From the NCBI GenBank assembly GCA_014239365.1, contig JAAZZB010000069.1, forward strand, positions 1-43,051: 43,051 nt of DNA, written 5' to 3'. The position numbers were made by a program, and so were the translations under genes. This DNA is from Verrucomicrobiia bacterium (GTDB taxonomy: Bacteria > Verrucomicrobiota > Verrucomicrobiia > Limisphaerales > UBA1100). Below the pieces are notes generated by a model. That model was not told where the DNA came from, ran no database searches, and was given only the letters and a program-made list of their open reading frames with translations. Shown piece by piece: positions 15,768-23,655 of the stretch. Every line of letters starts with the position of its first letter. The stretch's first letter is position 1.

Positions 15768-16950
15768 TGTGGGTTTGGGCGATGGGCGGCTTTGCGTACA
15801 GCGCAGCGAGCAATGCGAAGAGCATACCTTCTCGGGAGTCTAAAATAAAGGAATTGAAGCAGCAGCCCACGGTCAGCCAAACCACCATGCCCTGCGCCAG
15901 CCAACGGTCCATTCCCTCCCAGCGTGCGGCGGCCCGCCACATGGCCCAAAAGAGAGCCACCAAAATCCCCATGCCTATCAAGCCCGATTGCACGCCCACC
16001 ATCAGATATTCGTTGTGCGCGTTAGAAGTAACCACCTGTTTCGTACCCGCCACGTGCTCGGCATATTTTTCGTGGAACCGACCCGTCCCATGGCCCAACA
16101 CCGGTGCCTCGGTAAATAGCGCGAAGCTGTTGCGATAAAATTGCAATCGTTCTCCCGTCGGCGTGAACGTAGTTTCCCCGTTTAACATATCCCGCACGGC
16201 TTTCACATCCCCTTTTGTGGCGGCGCGAAACATCGGCGAAACCGCAAACGCAATTGCCACCATAGCAATGAGACCGCCGGTCATCACAGCGAGCTTGGCG
16301 CGTTGCATCGTTTGCAGACCGAAGAGTAATCCCAATGCCAGCACGAGCACGACGCCGGTGGAGGAATCCACGAGGAAAAATAAATTCGCCAGCACCAGCG
16401 CCAGCAGCGCGAGGATGCCATTGAGGCCGGTTTTGCGATGATAGTGCAGCAGCCAAAATGCCAGCCACGCCATCAGCGCGCCTTGGGTGAGGCTGCTGGA
16501 GAGGACGGGGTTGCCGTGTTTCATCGGCAACATTCCGGCCGCTTGCATAAAGCTGATTTGCAGCGCGACCATCAACCCGACGGCCAAAGCCGTCACGGCG
16601 CGTTGGCGGTTGGGGAGGGTGGCGGCGAGGCCCATATAAATAACCACCAACGCCAGCTCGCGATATTTTTTCCAAATGCCGAAGGCTTCGCTGCCGCCGC
16701 CGTAGATGGCCGCCACGCCGAGCCACGCGAACAGCGCCACGCACAATAGCGCCACGCAATTTTCGCGCAGTAGTTTTGGCACATCGCGCCAGCCGCGCAT
16801 CATCAACCACGCCAACACCGCCAGCGCCGGGAACACGCTCGTGCACAGTACGTTGGAAAGCGGGATGGTGAAGCCAATCAGGACAAGGCTGATTTCGCCG
16901 AGGCGTTCGCCACGGGTTTGCCACGGATGGGTTGGGGGTTGGGTCGTCAC
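15754..16950 (-). CDS. O-antigen ligase/polymerase (WaaL/Wzy_C family)
   Basis: A 398-aa polytopic inner-membrane protein with about ten to twelve hydrophobic helices. Between the later helices lies a large periplasmic loop with VLGHGTGRFHEKYAEHV and SNAHNEYLMVGVQSGLIG, the Wzy_C hallmark; the His of NAHNEYL is conserved in this family. It would ligate undecaprenyl-linked O-antigen to lipid A core or polymerise units. The start is GTG at 16950; AAGGA directly abuts it, an unusual spacing, but no better in-frame start is seen. It is the first gene of the minus unit and is divergent from the MBL-fold gene over about 90 bp. Ligase versus polymerase cannot be told from sequence alone. Confidence 0.85.
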   Translation of the reverse strand: MTTQPPTHPWQTRGERLGEISLVLIGFTIPLSNVLCTSVFPALAVLAWLMMRGWRDVPKLLRENCVALLCVALFAWLGVAAIYGGGSEAFGIWKKYRELALVVIYMGLAATLPNRQRAVTALAVGLMVALQISFMQAAGMLPMKHGNPVLSSSLTQGALMAWLAFWLLHYHRKTGLNGILALLALVLANLFFLVDSSTGVVLVLALGLLFGLQTMQRAKLAVMTGGLIAMVAIAFAVSPMFRAATKGDVKAVRDMLNGETTFTPTGERLQFYRNSFALFTEAPVLGHGTGRFHEKYAEHVAGTKQVVTSNAHNEYLMVGVQSGLIGMGILVALFWAMWRAAARWEGMDRWLAQGMVVWLTVGCCFNSFILDSREGMLFALLAALYAKPPIAQTHNDPS

Positions 16951-17042
16951 TCCTTGGCGGATTGGTGGAGTTTTTGCGTTGATTTTTCAAGTCAATTCCT
17001 ATGCGAGGTTGCATTTCGCGTGAGGCAAACTAGGCTGTGGGG

Positions 17043-18872
17043 ATGCGCGTTTCACTTGTTTTTCTGATCACGGCTTTGGCGGCACACGCGGAGGTGCAGC
17101 AGCATTTTGGGGTGCGGCACGTGAATCAGTTCACGGTTAGTTCCGGCGGTAACTCGGTGGCGGTTTATGGCGCGGCGAAGGGGGCGGGCACGGTGTTGCT
17201 GACGCATCATCGGCGGGATGCGTTGGGGGAACTGGGTGGGGCGATCGTTGCGCCGGAGGCGGAGCGGGCGCACTTTGAAAAGGTGCGGGTGTTTTGGACG
17301 GGGTTTGCGAAGAAGCGGTTTCATTATTACGCGCAGCAATCGACAAAGGTGCCGGTGGAACCCATTGCGGTGCAACGCTGGGTGAAGGATGGCGATGCGA
17401 TCGTGGTGGGCGAGGTGCGGTTGCAGGTGCTGGCCACGCCGGGGTTTACGCGGGGGGCGGTGTCGTACGTGGGTACGGTGGACGGCAAGCGCGTGGCGTT
17501 TACGGGGGATTTGATTATGGGCGATGGGAAGGTTTTTGATTTGTATAGTTTTCAGGATGCCATTCCGGCGGCGAAGGTGGGCGGGTATCACGGGTACGGT
17601 GGGCGTCTGGCGGATTTAATTTCCAGCTTACAAACATTGCGCGCGGCTAAGTTGGATGTGATTTACCCTGCGCGCGGACCGGTGATCCGCAAACCCAACG
17701 CGGCCATCGATCAACTCATCGCGCGGGTGCGCGCGCTGTATCGCAACTATCTTTCGACCAACGCGTTGCACTGGTATTTCAAGGAGGAGCGGATGCGCAT
17801 TTGTGGCGAGCGCGTGTTGGGCAAGGGCGCGAAGATTGAGCTGATGCCCTATTGCCTACACGTGAAAACGCCGCCGTGGATTATTGAATTTTCCACGAGC
17901 CGCATCATCGTGGCGGATAATGGCCACGGGTTTCTGCTCGATTGCGGGGGGCAACGGCAATTGGATTTTGTAAAAGATGTGGTGGCGCGGGGCGTCGTAA
18001 AAAAAATCGACGGCATTTTTCTCACGCACACGCACGATGATCATTCGCAAATGGTGAAGACGGCGGCCGAGTTTTTCAAATGCCCCGTGTACGCCACCAC
18101 GGAGTACGCCGATGTGGTGGAAAACCCCGGCCACTATCTGATGCCCGGCCTCACGGAGCACGCGGTGCCGAATGTGAAAGCAATGCGGGACGGCGCGAAA
18201 ATGAAATGGCACGAGTACGAATTCACATTTCGTTTTTTCCCGGGCCAAATGTTTTATCACGGCGCGCTGTTGGTGCAGCGGCCGAAAGCAAAGCCGGTGT
18301 TTTTTATTGGCGACTCGTTTGCGCCTTCGGGTATTGATGACTATTGCCTGCTCAATCGCAACCTCGTCCATCCGGATGCCGGCTACAACCGTTGTTTCAA
18401 AATCATCCGCGCATTGCCGAAGGATACTTGGCTCATCAACCAACACGTGCCGTTCGTGTTCCGGTTTTCGGAAAAGGAACTGACGTTTCTTGAGACGCGC
18501 TATGCCGAGCGCACGCGGATTTTGCGTGAGCTTTTTCCATGGGATGACCCGAACTACGGCATCGACGAACGCTGGGCCACGTTTTATCCGTACGGAACCA
18601 CACTGCGCCCGGGCGCAACGCGCGAGGTGGAAGTGCGGCTCGTCAACCATTCGCCGGTGAGGCGGAAATTTACGATCACCCCGCGCGCCCATCGAGGGTT
18701 GCAATTATTAAGCGACACAAAATCCATCACGCTCAACGCGCGCGGTGAAGGCGCAGTGAAGGTGAACATTCGCGCGCCCAAAAAACCCGGCGTGTACGTG
18801 ATCACCGCCGATGTGGATTCCAAAGGCATGCACTTTCGCGATTGGGTGGAGGCAGTGGTTGAGGTGAAGTAA
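17043..18872 (+). CDS. Exported protein with tandem metallo-beta-lactamase-fold domains
   Basis: A 609-aa protein counted from ATG 17043 (GTG 17037 is an alternative). Residues 1-18 look like a signal peptide ending AAHA. The first MBL-like domain (about 20-230) has lost its metal site: LTHHRRDALG (53-62) stands where HxHxDH belongs and TPGFTRG where TPGHTxG belongs. The second domain (about 265-485) is intact-looking: LTHTHDDH (327-334), then FFIGDS and NQHVPF. The last 95 residues form a beta-rich Ig/NEW3-like domain. It is presumably periplasmic and zinc-dependent; the substrate is unknown. It precedes the ABC gene set on the same strand after 82 bp that hold a palindrome. Homology to MBL is clear, role is not. 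Confidence 0.78.
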   Translation: MRVSLVFLITALAAHAEVQQHFGVRHVNQFTVSSGGNSVAVYGAAKGAGTVLLTHHRRDALGELGGAIVAPEAERAHFEKVRVFWTGFAKKRFHYYAQQSTKVPVEPIAVQRWVKDGDAIVVGEVRLQVLATPGFTRGAVSYVGTVDGKRVAFTGDLIMGDGKVFDLYSFQDAIPAAKVGGYHGYGGRLADLISSLQTLRAAKLDVIYPARGPVIRKPNAAIDQLIARVRALYRNYLSTNALHWYFKEERMRICGERVLGKGAKIELMPYCLHVKTPPWIIEFSTSRIIVADNGHGFLLDCGGQRQLDFVKDVVARGVVKKIDGIFLTHTHDDHSQMVKTAAEFFKCPVYATTEYADVVENPGHYLMPGLTEHAVPNVKAMRDGAKMKWHEYEFTFRFFPGQMFYHGALLVQRPKAKPVFFIGDSFAPSGIDDYCLLNRNLVHPDAGYNRCFKIIRALPKDTWLINQHVPFVFRFSEKELTFLETRYAERTRILRELFPWDDPNYGIDERWATFYPYGTTLRPGATREVEVRLVNHSPVRRKFTITPRAHRGLQLLSDTKSITLNARGEGAVKVNIRAPKKPGVYVITADVDSKGMHFRDWVEAVVEVK

Positions 18873-18873
18873 T

Positions 18874-18902
18874 GGTAGGGACGCGCTTCGCGCGTCCCTA
18901 CC
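18874..18902. repeat. REP-like extragenic palindrome, 12-bp perfect stem
   Basis: GGTAGGGACGCG (18874-18885) and CGCGTCCCTACC (18891-18902) are exact reverse complements around CTTCG. It begins one base after the stop of the MBL gene. No T-run follows, so it is unlikely to be a standard terminator. The shape (GTAGGG..GCG stem with a TTC(G) tip) resembles extragenic REP elements. It may stabilise the upstream mRNA or terminate by another route. I saw only one copy in this window. Confidence 0.65.
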
Positions 18903-18954
18903 GAATCGCGTTGAGGCTTCCGAAAAACGGTTGTTTATTCTATAAACCGCGCCA

Positions 18955-20739
18955 GTGAATCCTCTTCGAGTCATTGCCTTGGCGTGGTTTTGCGCGGCGA
19001 CCTGTGTCGTGGCGCACCCCATTTCGATGAGCAATACCGTGGCCAATTGCCGCGAGGACGAGGTGCTCGTGGAGCTGCGCGTGATGCTCGAGGATCTCGT
19101 GCTCTTTCACGGACTCAAAGCGAACAGCGAAACAGTTTACAGCGCCAACGACCTGCGCGCCGCGGCCAAAAAGCACGAGGCATTTTTGCTCAAACACTTT
19201 GCCATTCGCGACGCGCAAGGACGGCGGCTTGCCGGTGAGATGGAAAAACAAAACGCCGAGGCCATCCCCGACGAAGGCGCGCGGCAGGATGAATTGATGA
19301 AACGCAACGTCTTTTATCATCTCAAGTTTACACCCGCCGAACCGGAGCCCACTTTTCTCACCTTCACCCAAACCTTCGGCGGCACCAATTCCGTCGTGCC
19401 TTCGATCATGCAATTCATGCCGCTGCAGTCGGGCGTGTGGATCGAGAAACCCGTGCAGCTTTCGCCCGGCCAACCGCACACTGTGGCGCTGGACTGGGAC
19501 AATCCACCCGGCAATGTCCCGCAAAACTGGCGCGAGCTACGCAAGAAACGTGCCGAGGAATTCCAGCAACGCCTCGGCATCACCAGCTATAGCGGGATAT
19601 ATTCGTACATTTACCTGACCGACCGCGAGGTGCGCCACGAGATTTTGGTGCCGTTGTTGACCTTCGAGAAATGGCTGCCACTCAAGCGCGCCAATCCGGA
19701 ATTCCTTGAGATCGAGGAACAAAACGCCGCGCGCGAAAAAATCGCCGAATGGATCCGCGACCGCAATCCCGTGGAGATCGACGGCGTGCCCGTGCAGCCG
19801 GTGCTGCAACGGTTGCAGTTCTTTGGCCTAGACATCCGCGACTTCGCACAGAACTCCGAGCCCCGCCGCGTCAGTGCCTTTCAGGCTCGCCTTGGCATCA
19901 TTCTCGCCTATCCCGTTAAGGCACCGCCCAATCGCGTGCGCCTCACATGGGATTCCTTCCATGAATCCGCGCCTTTTTTAAAGTCCTTCGTATTCGTGCA
20001 CGATCAGGATCCCACCGTGGAGTACCTCGTCAAGGATCAACCGCGCTGGGATTGGGCGCGCGAAGGCAACCCGCCCGCCGCGCATGATTTCAAAACCTCG
20101 CTCGTGACTGCGCCCGAAAAAGCCGTCTCAAAAAAATCCCTGAACTTTTTGATCGCGGCTCCATTACTCGCGCTCGCGCTGTACGCGGGGCTGTTGCGCA
20201 ATCATCCAATGCGCCGCATGGGCAGCACGATTGCCGGCGGCGCGTGCGTGTTGGCCGGAATTTGTTTTTGGCATTCGCCCGCCGCCGTCGCGCCCCCCAA
20301 CGCCAAAGCCGTGAACACTCACGCCACCACGTTGCTGCAAAATATTTATCGCGCGTTTGACTACAATGAAGAAAGCGATGTTTACGACGCGTTGGAACAC
20401 AGCGTGACGGGCGATCTTTTGGAAGAATTGTTTTTGAAAATCCAATCCGGCCTGCGCATGCAGGAGCAAGGCGGCGCGGTAGCCCGCGTCAAGCGCGTGC
20501 GCATCATGCAAATCACGTCTGGAAAAAATGCTAAAAACGATCGCTTACCAGTCGATTGCACGTGGCGCGTCACGGGCACGGTGGAGCATTGGGGGCACAT
20601 TCACACACGCGAAAATGAATACACCGCGCGCATTCACCTCAGCACCTCGCCGGAAGACCGCGGGCGGATTGTGGCGTTTGAAGTGACCGATGAACAACGC
20701 GTGCGATTCGAAACCGGCGTGCGGCAGTTTGAAGAATGA
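18955..20739 (+). CDS. Exported, membrane-anchored protein upstream of ABC genes, function unknown
   Basis: A 594-aa protein starting at GTG 18955; a start further in (Met 25) would remove the signal peptide (ALAWFCAATCVVA, cut before HPIS), so GTG is preferred. The exported domain starts HPISMSNTVANCREDEVLV and resembles the N-terminal extracytoplasmic part of HupE/UreJ-type metal transporters, though only in outline. Two hydrophobic helices lie near 396-414 and 421-439. A C-terminal domain (about 455-594, acidic then beta-rich) follows. The gene is 9 bp before the ABC ATPase gene, so it is probably an accessory subunit of that transporter. No catalytic motif is visible. I do not recognise the whole protein. 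Confidence 0.7.
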   Translation: MNPLRVIALAWFCAATCVVAHPISMSNTVANCREDEVLVELRVMLEDLVLFHGLKANSETVYSANDLRAAAKKHEAFLLKHFAIRDAQGRRLAGEMEKQNAEAIPDEGARQDELMKRNVFYHLKFTPAEPEPTFLTFTQTFGGTNSVVPSIMQFMPLQSGVWIEKPVQLSPGQPHTVALDWDNPPGNVPQNWRELRKKRAEEFQQRLGITSYSGIYSYIYLTDREVRHEILVPLLTFEKWLPLKRANPEFLEIEEQNAAREKIAEWIRDRNPVEIDGVPVQPVLQRLQFFGLDIRDFAQNSEPRRVSAFQARLGIILAYPVKAPPNRVRLTWDSFHESAPFLKSFVFVHDQDPTVEYLVKDQPRWDWAREGNPPAAHDFKTSLVTAPEKAVSKKSLNFLIAAPLLALALYAGLLRNHPMRRMGSTIAGGACVLAGICFWHSPAAVAPPNAKAVNTHATTLLQNIYRAFDYNEESDVYDALEHSVTGDLLEELFLKIQSGLRMQEQGGAVARVKRVRIMQITSGKNAKNDRLPVDCTWRVTGTVEHWGHIHTRENEYTARIHLSTSPEDRGRIVAFEVTDEQRVRFETGVRQFEE

Positions 20740-20748
20740 TGATGCCTT

Positions 20749-21426
20749 ATGCAGATTGCGATTGATCATCTGGAATTCGAATATGGGCCGGGGCGCTTTC
20801 GGCTTTGCATTCCTGATTTGCAAATCGAGGGCGGCGCGCGCGTGGCGTTTGTGGGCCCGAGCGGCTCAGGCAAAACGACGCTGCTGCGACTGCTCGCCGG
20901 CATCGTCACGCCGCAAACCGGCACGGTAACCGTCGGCGAAGTGCCGGTGAATGAATTGACTGATACCGGTCGGCGCGCGTTTCGCATTCGGCACATTGGT
21001 TTTGTGTTTCAAGATTTCCGCTTGGTGGATCACCTCGATGTGCGCGAAAATATTTTACTGCCTTATCGCCTCAACGAGGCACTGCCGGTTTATGATTCCA
21101 TCGAGTCGCAAGTGAAACAACAGGCGGAACGACTGGATCTCGCGGACAAATTAGATTCGCCAGTAGACGAGTTGTCGCAAGGCGAACAACAGCGCGTCGC
21201 CATTTGCCGCGCGCTGCTGCCGCGCCCCGAACTGTTGCTGGCCGATGAACCCACCGGCAATCTAGATCCAAAAAACAAAGATCGCATTCTCGATCAACTT
21301 TTCCAACAAGCCGAAAGCGCCGAGGCCACGCTGGTGATGGTGACGCACGATCACGCGCTGCTCGACCGCTTCGATCGCGTCATTGATTTCACAAAATTTC
21401 ACAAGCCGGAGGCCGCCGATGAATAG
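20749..21426 (+). CDS. ABC transporter ATP-binding protein, LolD/MacB type
   Basis: A 225-aa ATPase subunit. Walker A GPSGSGKTT is at 36-44, the Q-loop Gln at about 88 (FVFQDFRLVDHL), signature LSQGEQQRV at 142-150, Walker B ELLLADEP at 161-168 with the TGNLD D-loop, and the switch His at about 200 (VTHD). RLVDHLDVREN and PTGNLDP are typical of the LolD/MacB/FtsE branch, which drives FtsX-type permeases and moves lipoproteins, peptides or envelope signals rather than importing metals. The gene overlaps the permease gene by 8 bp. Energises the permease at 21419; direction and substrate unknown. Confidence 0.93.
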   Translation: MQIAIDHLEFEYGPGRFRLCIPDLQIEGGARVAFVGPSGSGKTTLLRLLAGIVTPQTGTVTVGEVPVNELTDTGRRAFRIRHIGFVFQDFRLVDHLDVRENILLPYRLNEALPVYDSIESQVKQQAERLDLADKLDSPVDELSQGEQQRVAICRALLPRPELLLADEPTGNLDPKNKDRILDQLFQQAESAEATLVMVTHDHALLDRFDRVIDFTKFHKPEAADE

Positions 21427-22552
21427 TCTCTGGCTCGCTTGGCTGTACCTCCGGCGGCGGCGCGTGGCCGCAAGCGTGATGGTGGCGGGCGTTGCTCTGG
21501 CGCTGTACCTCCCGCTGGCGACGCACTGGGCGGCGGATGCCTTCGACGAAGCACTGGGCGCGCGCGCGGCAACCACCCCAATGATCGTCGGCGCGCGCGG
21601 CAGTCGGTTTGATCTCGTGCTGCACGGGCTATACTTCCGCGCGCGCAGCGAGGGCACCGTGGCGCACGGCGAATTCACCGCGCTGCGCGACGCAGGGCAC
21701 GGCCGCGTGATTCCGTTGCACGCGCAGTTCACCGCGGGCGGGCAACCGGTGGTGGGGACGTCGCTGGATTATTTTGAGTTTCGCAAACTGCAACTGGCGC
21801 GCGGCGCATCGATGGCGCTCTTGGGCGATTGCGTGTTGGGCGCGAATGCGGCGCAAAAACTAACCCTCAGCCCGGGCGACAAATTAAAAACCGATCGCAA
21901 AAATTTATTCGACCTCGCGGGCGATTATCCGCTGCAGCTCAATGTGACCGGCGTGCTCGCGGCCACCGGCACGGCGGATGATGAGGGGGTGTTTGTGGAT
22001 GTGAAAACCGCGTGGATCATCGCGGGGCTTGGCCACGGCCATGACGAAGCCGAGTCTAACGCCACAAGCGCCAAGCTGGTGAAAACACATTTGGAAATCA
22101 CGCCGGAAAATATGGGCACGTTTCATTTCCACGGCGACACCACCGCGCTGCCGCTCACAGCGATTTTGGTAGAACCGGTAGACGCCAAGGAAACGGCGAT
22201 GGTGATGGACCGTTTTCAAAACAGCGGCCAACTGCAGGCTCTCAAGCCGCCAGTGGTCGTCGATGAAATGATGGGGATGGTGATGCGGGTGCGGCAATTT
22301 CTCGACGCGAATTATGCTTTGGTGGCAGGCGCGATGGGCTTGTTACTGGCGCTGATTGTCACGCTGTCGCGCCGCCTCCGCGCGCGGGAAATGGAGACGC
22401 TCTTTTTGCTGGGCTGCAGCCGCCGCACGCAGTTCACCTTGCAAGCGGCGGAGTTGCTCATTATTTTTGCCGCCGCAATCGTGCTCGCCCTCGCCGCCGC
22501 ATGGGCCACGGTGGGATGGGCGCGGGATTATTTGAACACACTCGCCGGATGA
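21419..22552 (+). CDS. ABC transporter permease, FtsX/MacB-like, unusual topology
   Basis: A 377-aa protein from ATG 21419 (overlapping the ATPase stop by 8 bp; the frame opens at 21383 but that would overlap further). One helix near 16-34 is followed by a 260-residue extracytoplasmic domain and only two later helices (about 298-317 and 343-366). SRRLRAREMETLFLLGCSRRT between them is the cytoplasmic coupling segment of the FtsX fold. MacB/LolC proteins have three C-terminal helices, so one is missing or not predicted. The periplasmic domain carries His clusters, GLGHGHDE (204-210) and FHFHGD (235-240), suggestive of metal. ATGA overlap with the lipoprotein gene. Best guess: a permease of the FtsX branch. 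Confidence 0.8.
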   Translation: MNSLWLAWLYLRRRRVAASVMVAGVALALYLPLATHWAADAFDEALGARAATTPMIVGARGSRFDLVLHGLYFRARSEGTVAHGEFTALRDAGHGRVIPLHAQFTAGGQPVVGTSLDYFEFRKLQLARGASMALLGDCVLGANAAQKLTLSPGDKLKTDRKNLFDLAGDYPLQLNVTGVLAATGTADDEGVFVDVKTAWIIAGLGHGHDEAESNATSAKLVKTHLEITPENMGTFHFHGDTTALPLTAILVEPVDAKETAMVMDRFQNSGQLQALKPPVVVDEMMGMVMRVRQFLDANYALVAGAMGLLLALIVTLSRRLRAREMETLFLLGCSRRTQFTLQAAELLIIFAAAIVLALAAAWATVGWARDYLNTLAG

Positions 22553-23448
22553 ACCATTTAATTTTTTTAACATTCATTTTTCTACTGGGCTGCAAACCGA
22601 CGGTGACCGAGCCCGCACCGCGAGCGGGCAAGCCGCGCGTGGCGGTGGTGAATTATCCCTTGGCGTTTTTTGTGGAACGGATTGCGGGCGATTTGGTGGA
22701 AGTGCATTTTCCAAAGATGGAAGGCGACCCTGCGTTTTGGAAACCAACGGCGGGGGACATCCGCGCGTTTCAATCGGCCGACCTCATCCTGCGCAATGGG
22801 GCATCGTACGCAAAATGGATGGCGCATGCCTCGCTGCCCGATTCCAAAATGGTAAACACCGGCTCGGCGTTCGCGGACAAGTTGATCGAGGTGAACGCCG
22901 ATGCGACGCATCAGCACGGCAAAGGCGGCGAGCACAGCCACGCGGGCACGGCCTTTACCACTTGGCTGGATTTCAAACAAGCGCAGCAACAAGCCGCCGC
23001 AGCGCATCGGGCGCTGATCAATGTATTGCCAACGCACAGTGAAACGCTTGCGAATAATTTCGCTGCGCTCCAACGCGACTTGGCTTCGCTGGATGCGGAC
23101 TTGCGAGGCATCGCCGCCGACTTGGGTAATACGCCGCTACTGGGATCGCATCCGGTTTATCAATACTTGGCGCGCGGTTATGGTTTGAACATTCGCAGCG
23201 TGCATTGGGAACCGGACGCGATGCCGGATGAAACAGGCTGGACGGAATTAGCAGCACTGCGCAAAACGCATCCAGCAAAAGTAATGCTATGGGAGGATGC
23301 GCCGGATCAAGCGATCGCGGCCAAGCTGAAAGCGCGGGGCATTCGCACCGTGATCTTCGCGCCGTGCGCCAACCATTCGACGAATAATTGGCTGACGGTA
23401 ATGCGCGCGAATGTGGCTGCGTTGCGGTCGATGCCGGGGCTTGAGTAA
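22549..23448 (+). CDS. ZnuA/TroA-family lipoprotein with degenerate metal site
   Basis: A 299-aa lipoprotein from ATG 22549; the ATG overlaps the stop of the permease (ATGA). LLGC (12-15) is the lipobox, so it is anchored in a membrane, facing the periplasm. The fold is that of cluster A-I metal-binding proteins: NYPLAFFVERIAGD (35-48), GDPAFWKPTAGDI (59-71), a His-rich loop 119-131 (four His), GSHPVYQYLARGYGL (199-213) and LWEDAPDQAI (247-256). Two of the usual metal ligands are gone: Ala62 replaces the His of DPHxxEP and Thr137 replaces the His of PHxWL; His201 and Glu249/Asp250 remain. It may bind metal differently, or another ligand. Family clear; function unknown. Confidence 0.82.
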   Translation: MNHLIFLTFIFLLGCKPTVTEPAPRAGKPRVAVVNYPLAFFVERIAGDLVEVHFPKMEGDPAFWKPTAGDIRAFQSADLILRNGASYAKWMAHASLPDSKMVNTGSAFADKLIEVNADATHQHGKGGEHSHAGTAFTTWLDFKQAQQQAAAAHRALINVLPTHSETLANNFAALQRDLASLDADLRGIAADLGNTPLLGSHPVYQYLARGYGLNIRSVHWEPDAMPDETGWTELAALRKTHPAKVMLWEDAPDQAIAAKLKARGIRTVIFAPCANHSTNNWLTVMRANVAALRSMPGLE

Positions 23449-23455
23449 AATTTCC

Positions 23456-23483
23456 GCGAACAGGTTGTTCACATTTTGTTCGC
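23456..23483. promoter_or_regulatory. Inverted repeat after the lipoprotein gene
   Basis: GCGAACA (23456-23462) and TGTTCGC (23477-23483) are perfect 7-bp arms with a 14-nt gap, 8 bp after the stop of the lipoprotein gene. It could be an operator for the next gene or part of a 3' end. There is no T-run. The 207-bp gap here is the largest within the plus-strand block, so the IPT-like protein gene may have its own promoter. Confidence 0.3.
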
Positions 23484-23533
23484 CGCGTGTGAGCAATGTG
23501 AGGTTGGTTGAAACGCGTTTTGCCCCATACTCA

Positions 23534-23550
23534 GGGGGAGGAGGAGGAGG
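23534..23550 (+). repeat. GGA purine tract upstream of the IPT-like protein gene
   Basis: A 17-nt run of GGGGG followed by four AGG units (17 purines). It has enough GG steps for a two-layer G-quadruplex on the plus strand. It is 106 bp upstream of the ATG at 23656, so it is not the ribosome site of that gene. Confidence 0.4.
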
Positions 23551-23655
23551 TGTTGGTTTGTTTTTCACAAAACCGCACGTGAGTTTTTGCCATGCCAATG
23601 ATGGGGCGTCCAAGACGGGCGAGGGCATTCCTTTTCCAATGATCCGCGGACAAGT

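Noticed and set aside
16022..17014. 330-codon minus-strand frame over the O-antigen ligase gene
   Set aside because: It is Arg/Pro/Gly-rich and without hydrophobic helices or motifs; the overlapping frame encodes the real membrane protein.
17856..18704. 282-codon minus-strand frame over the MBL-fold gene
   Set aside because: His/Arg-rich translation with no motif; antisense shadow of a well-supported gene.
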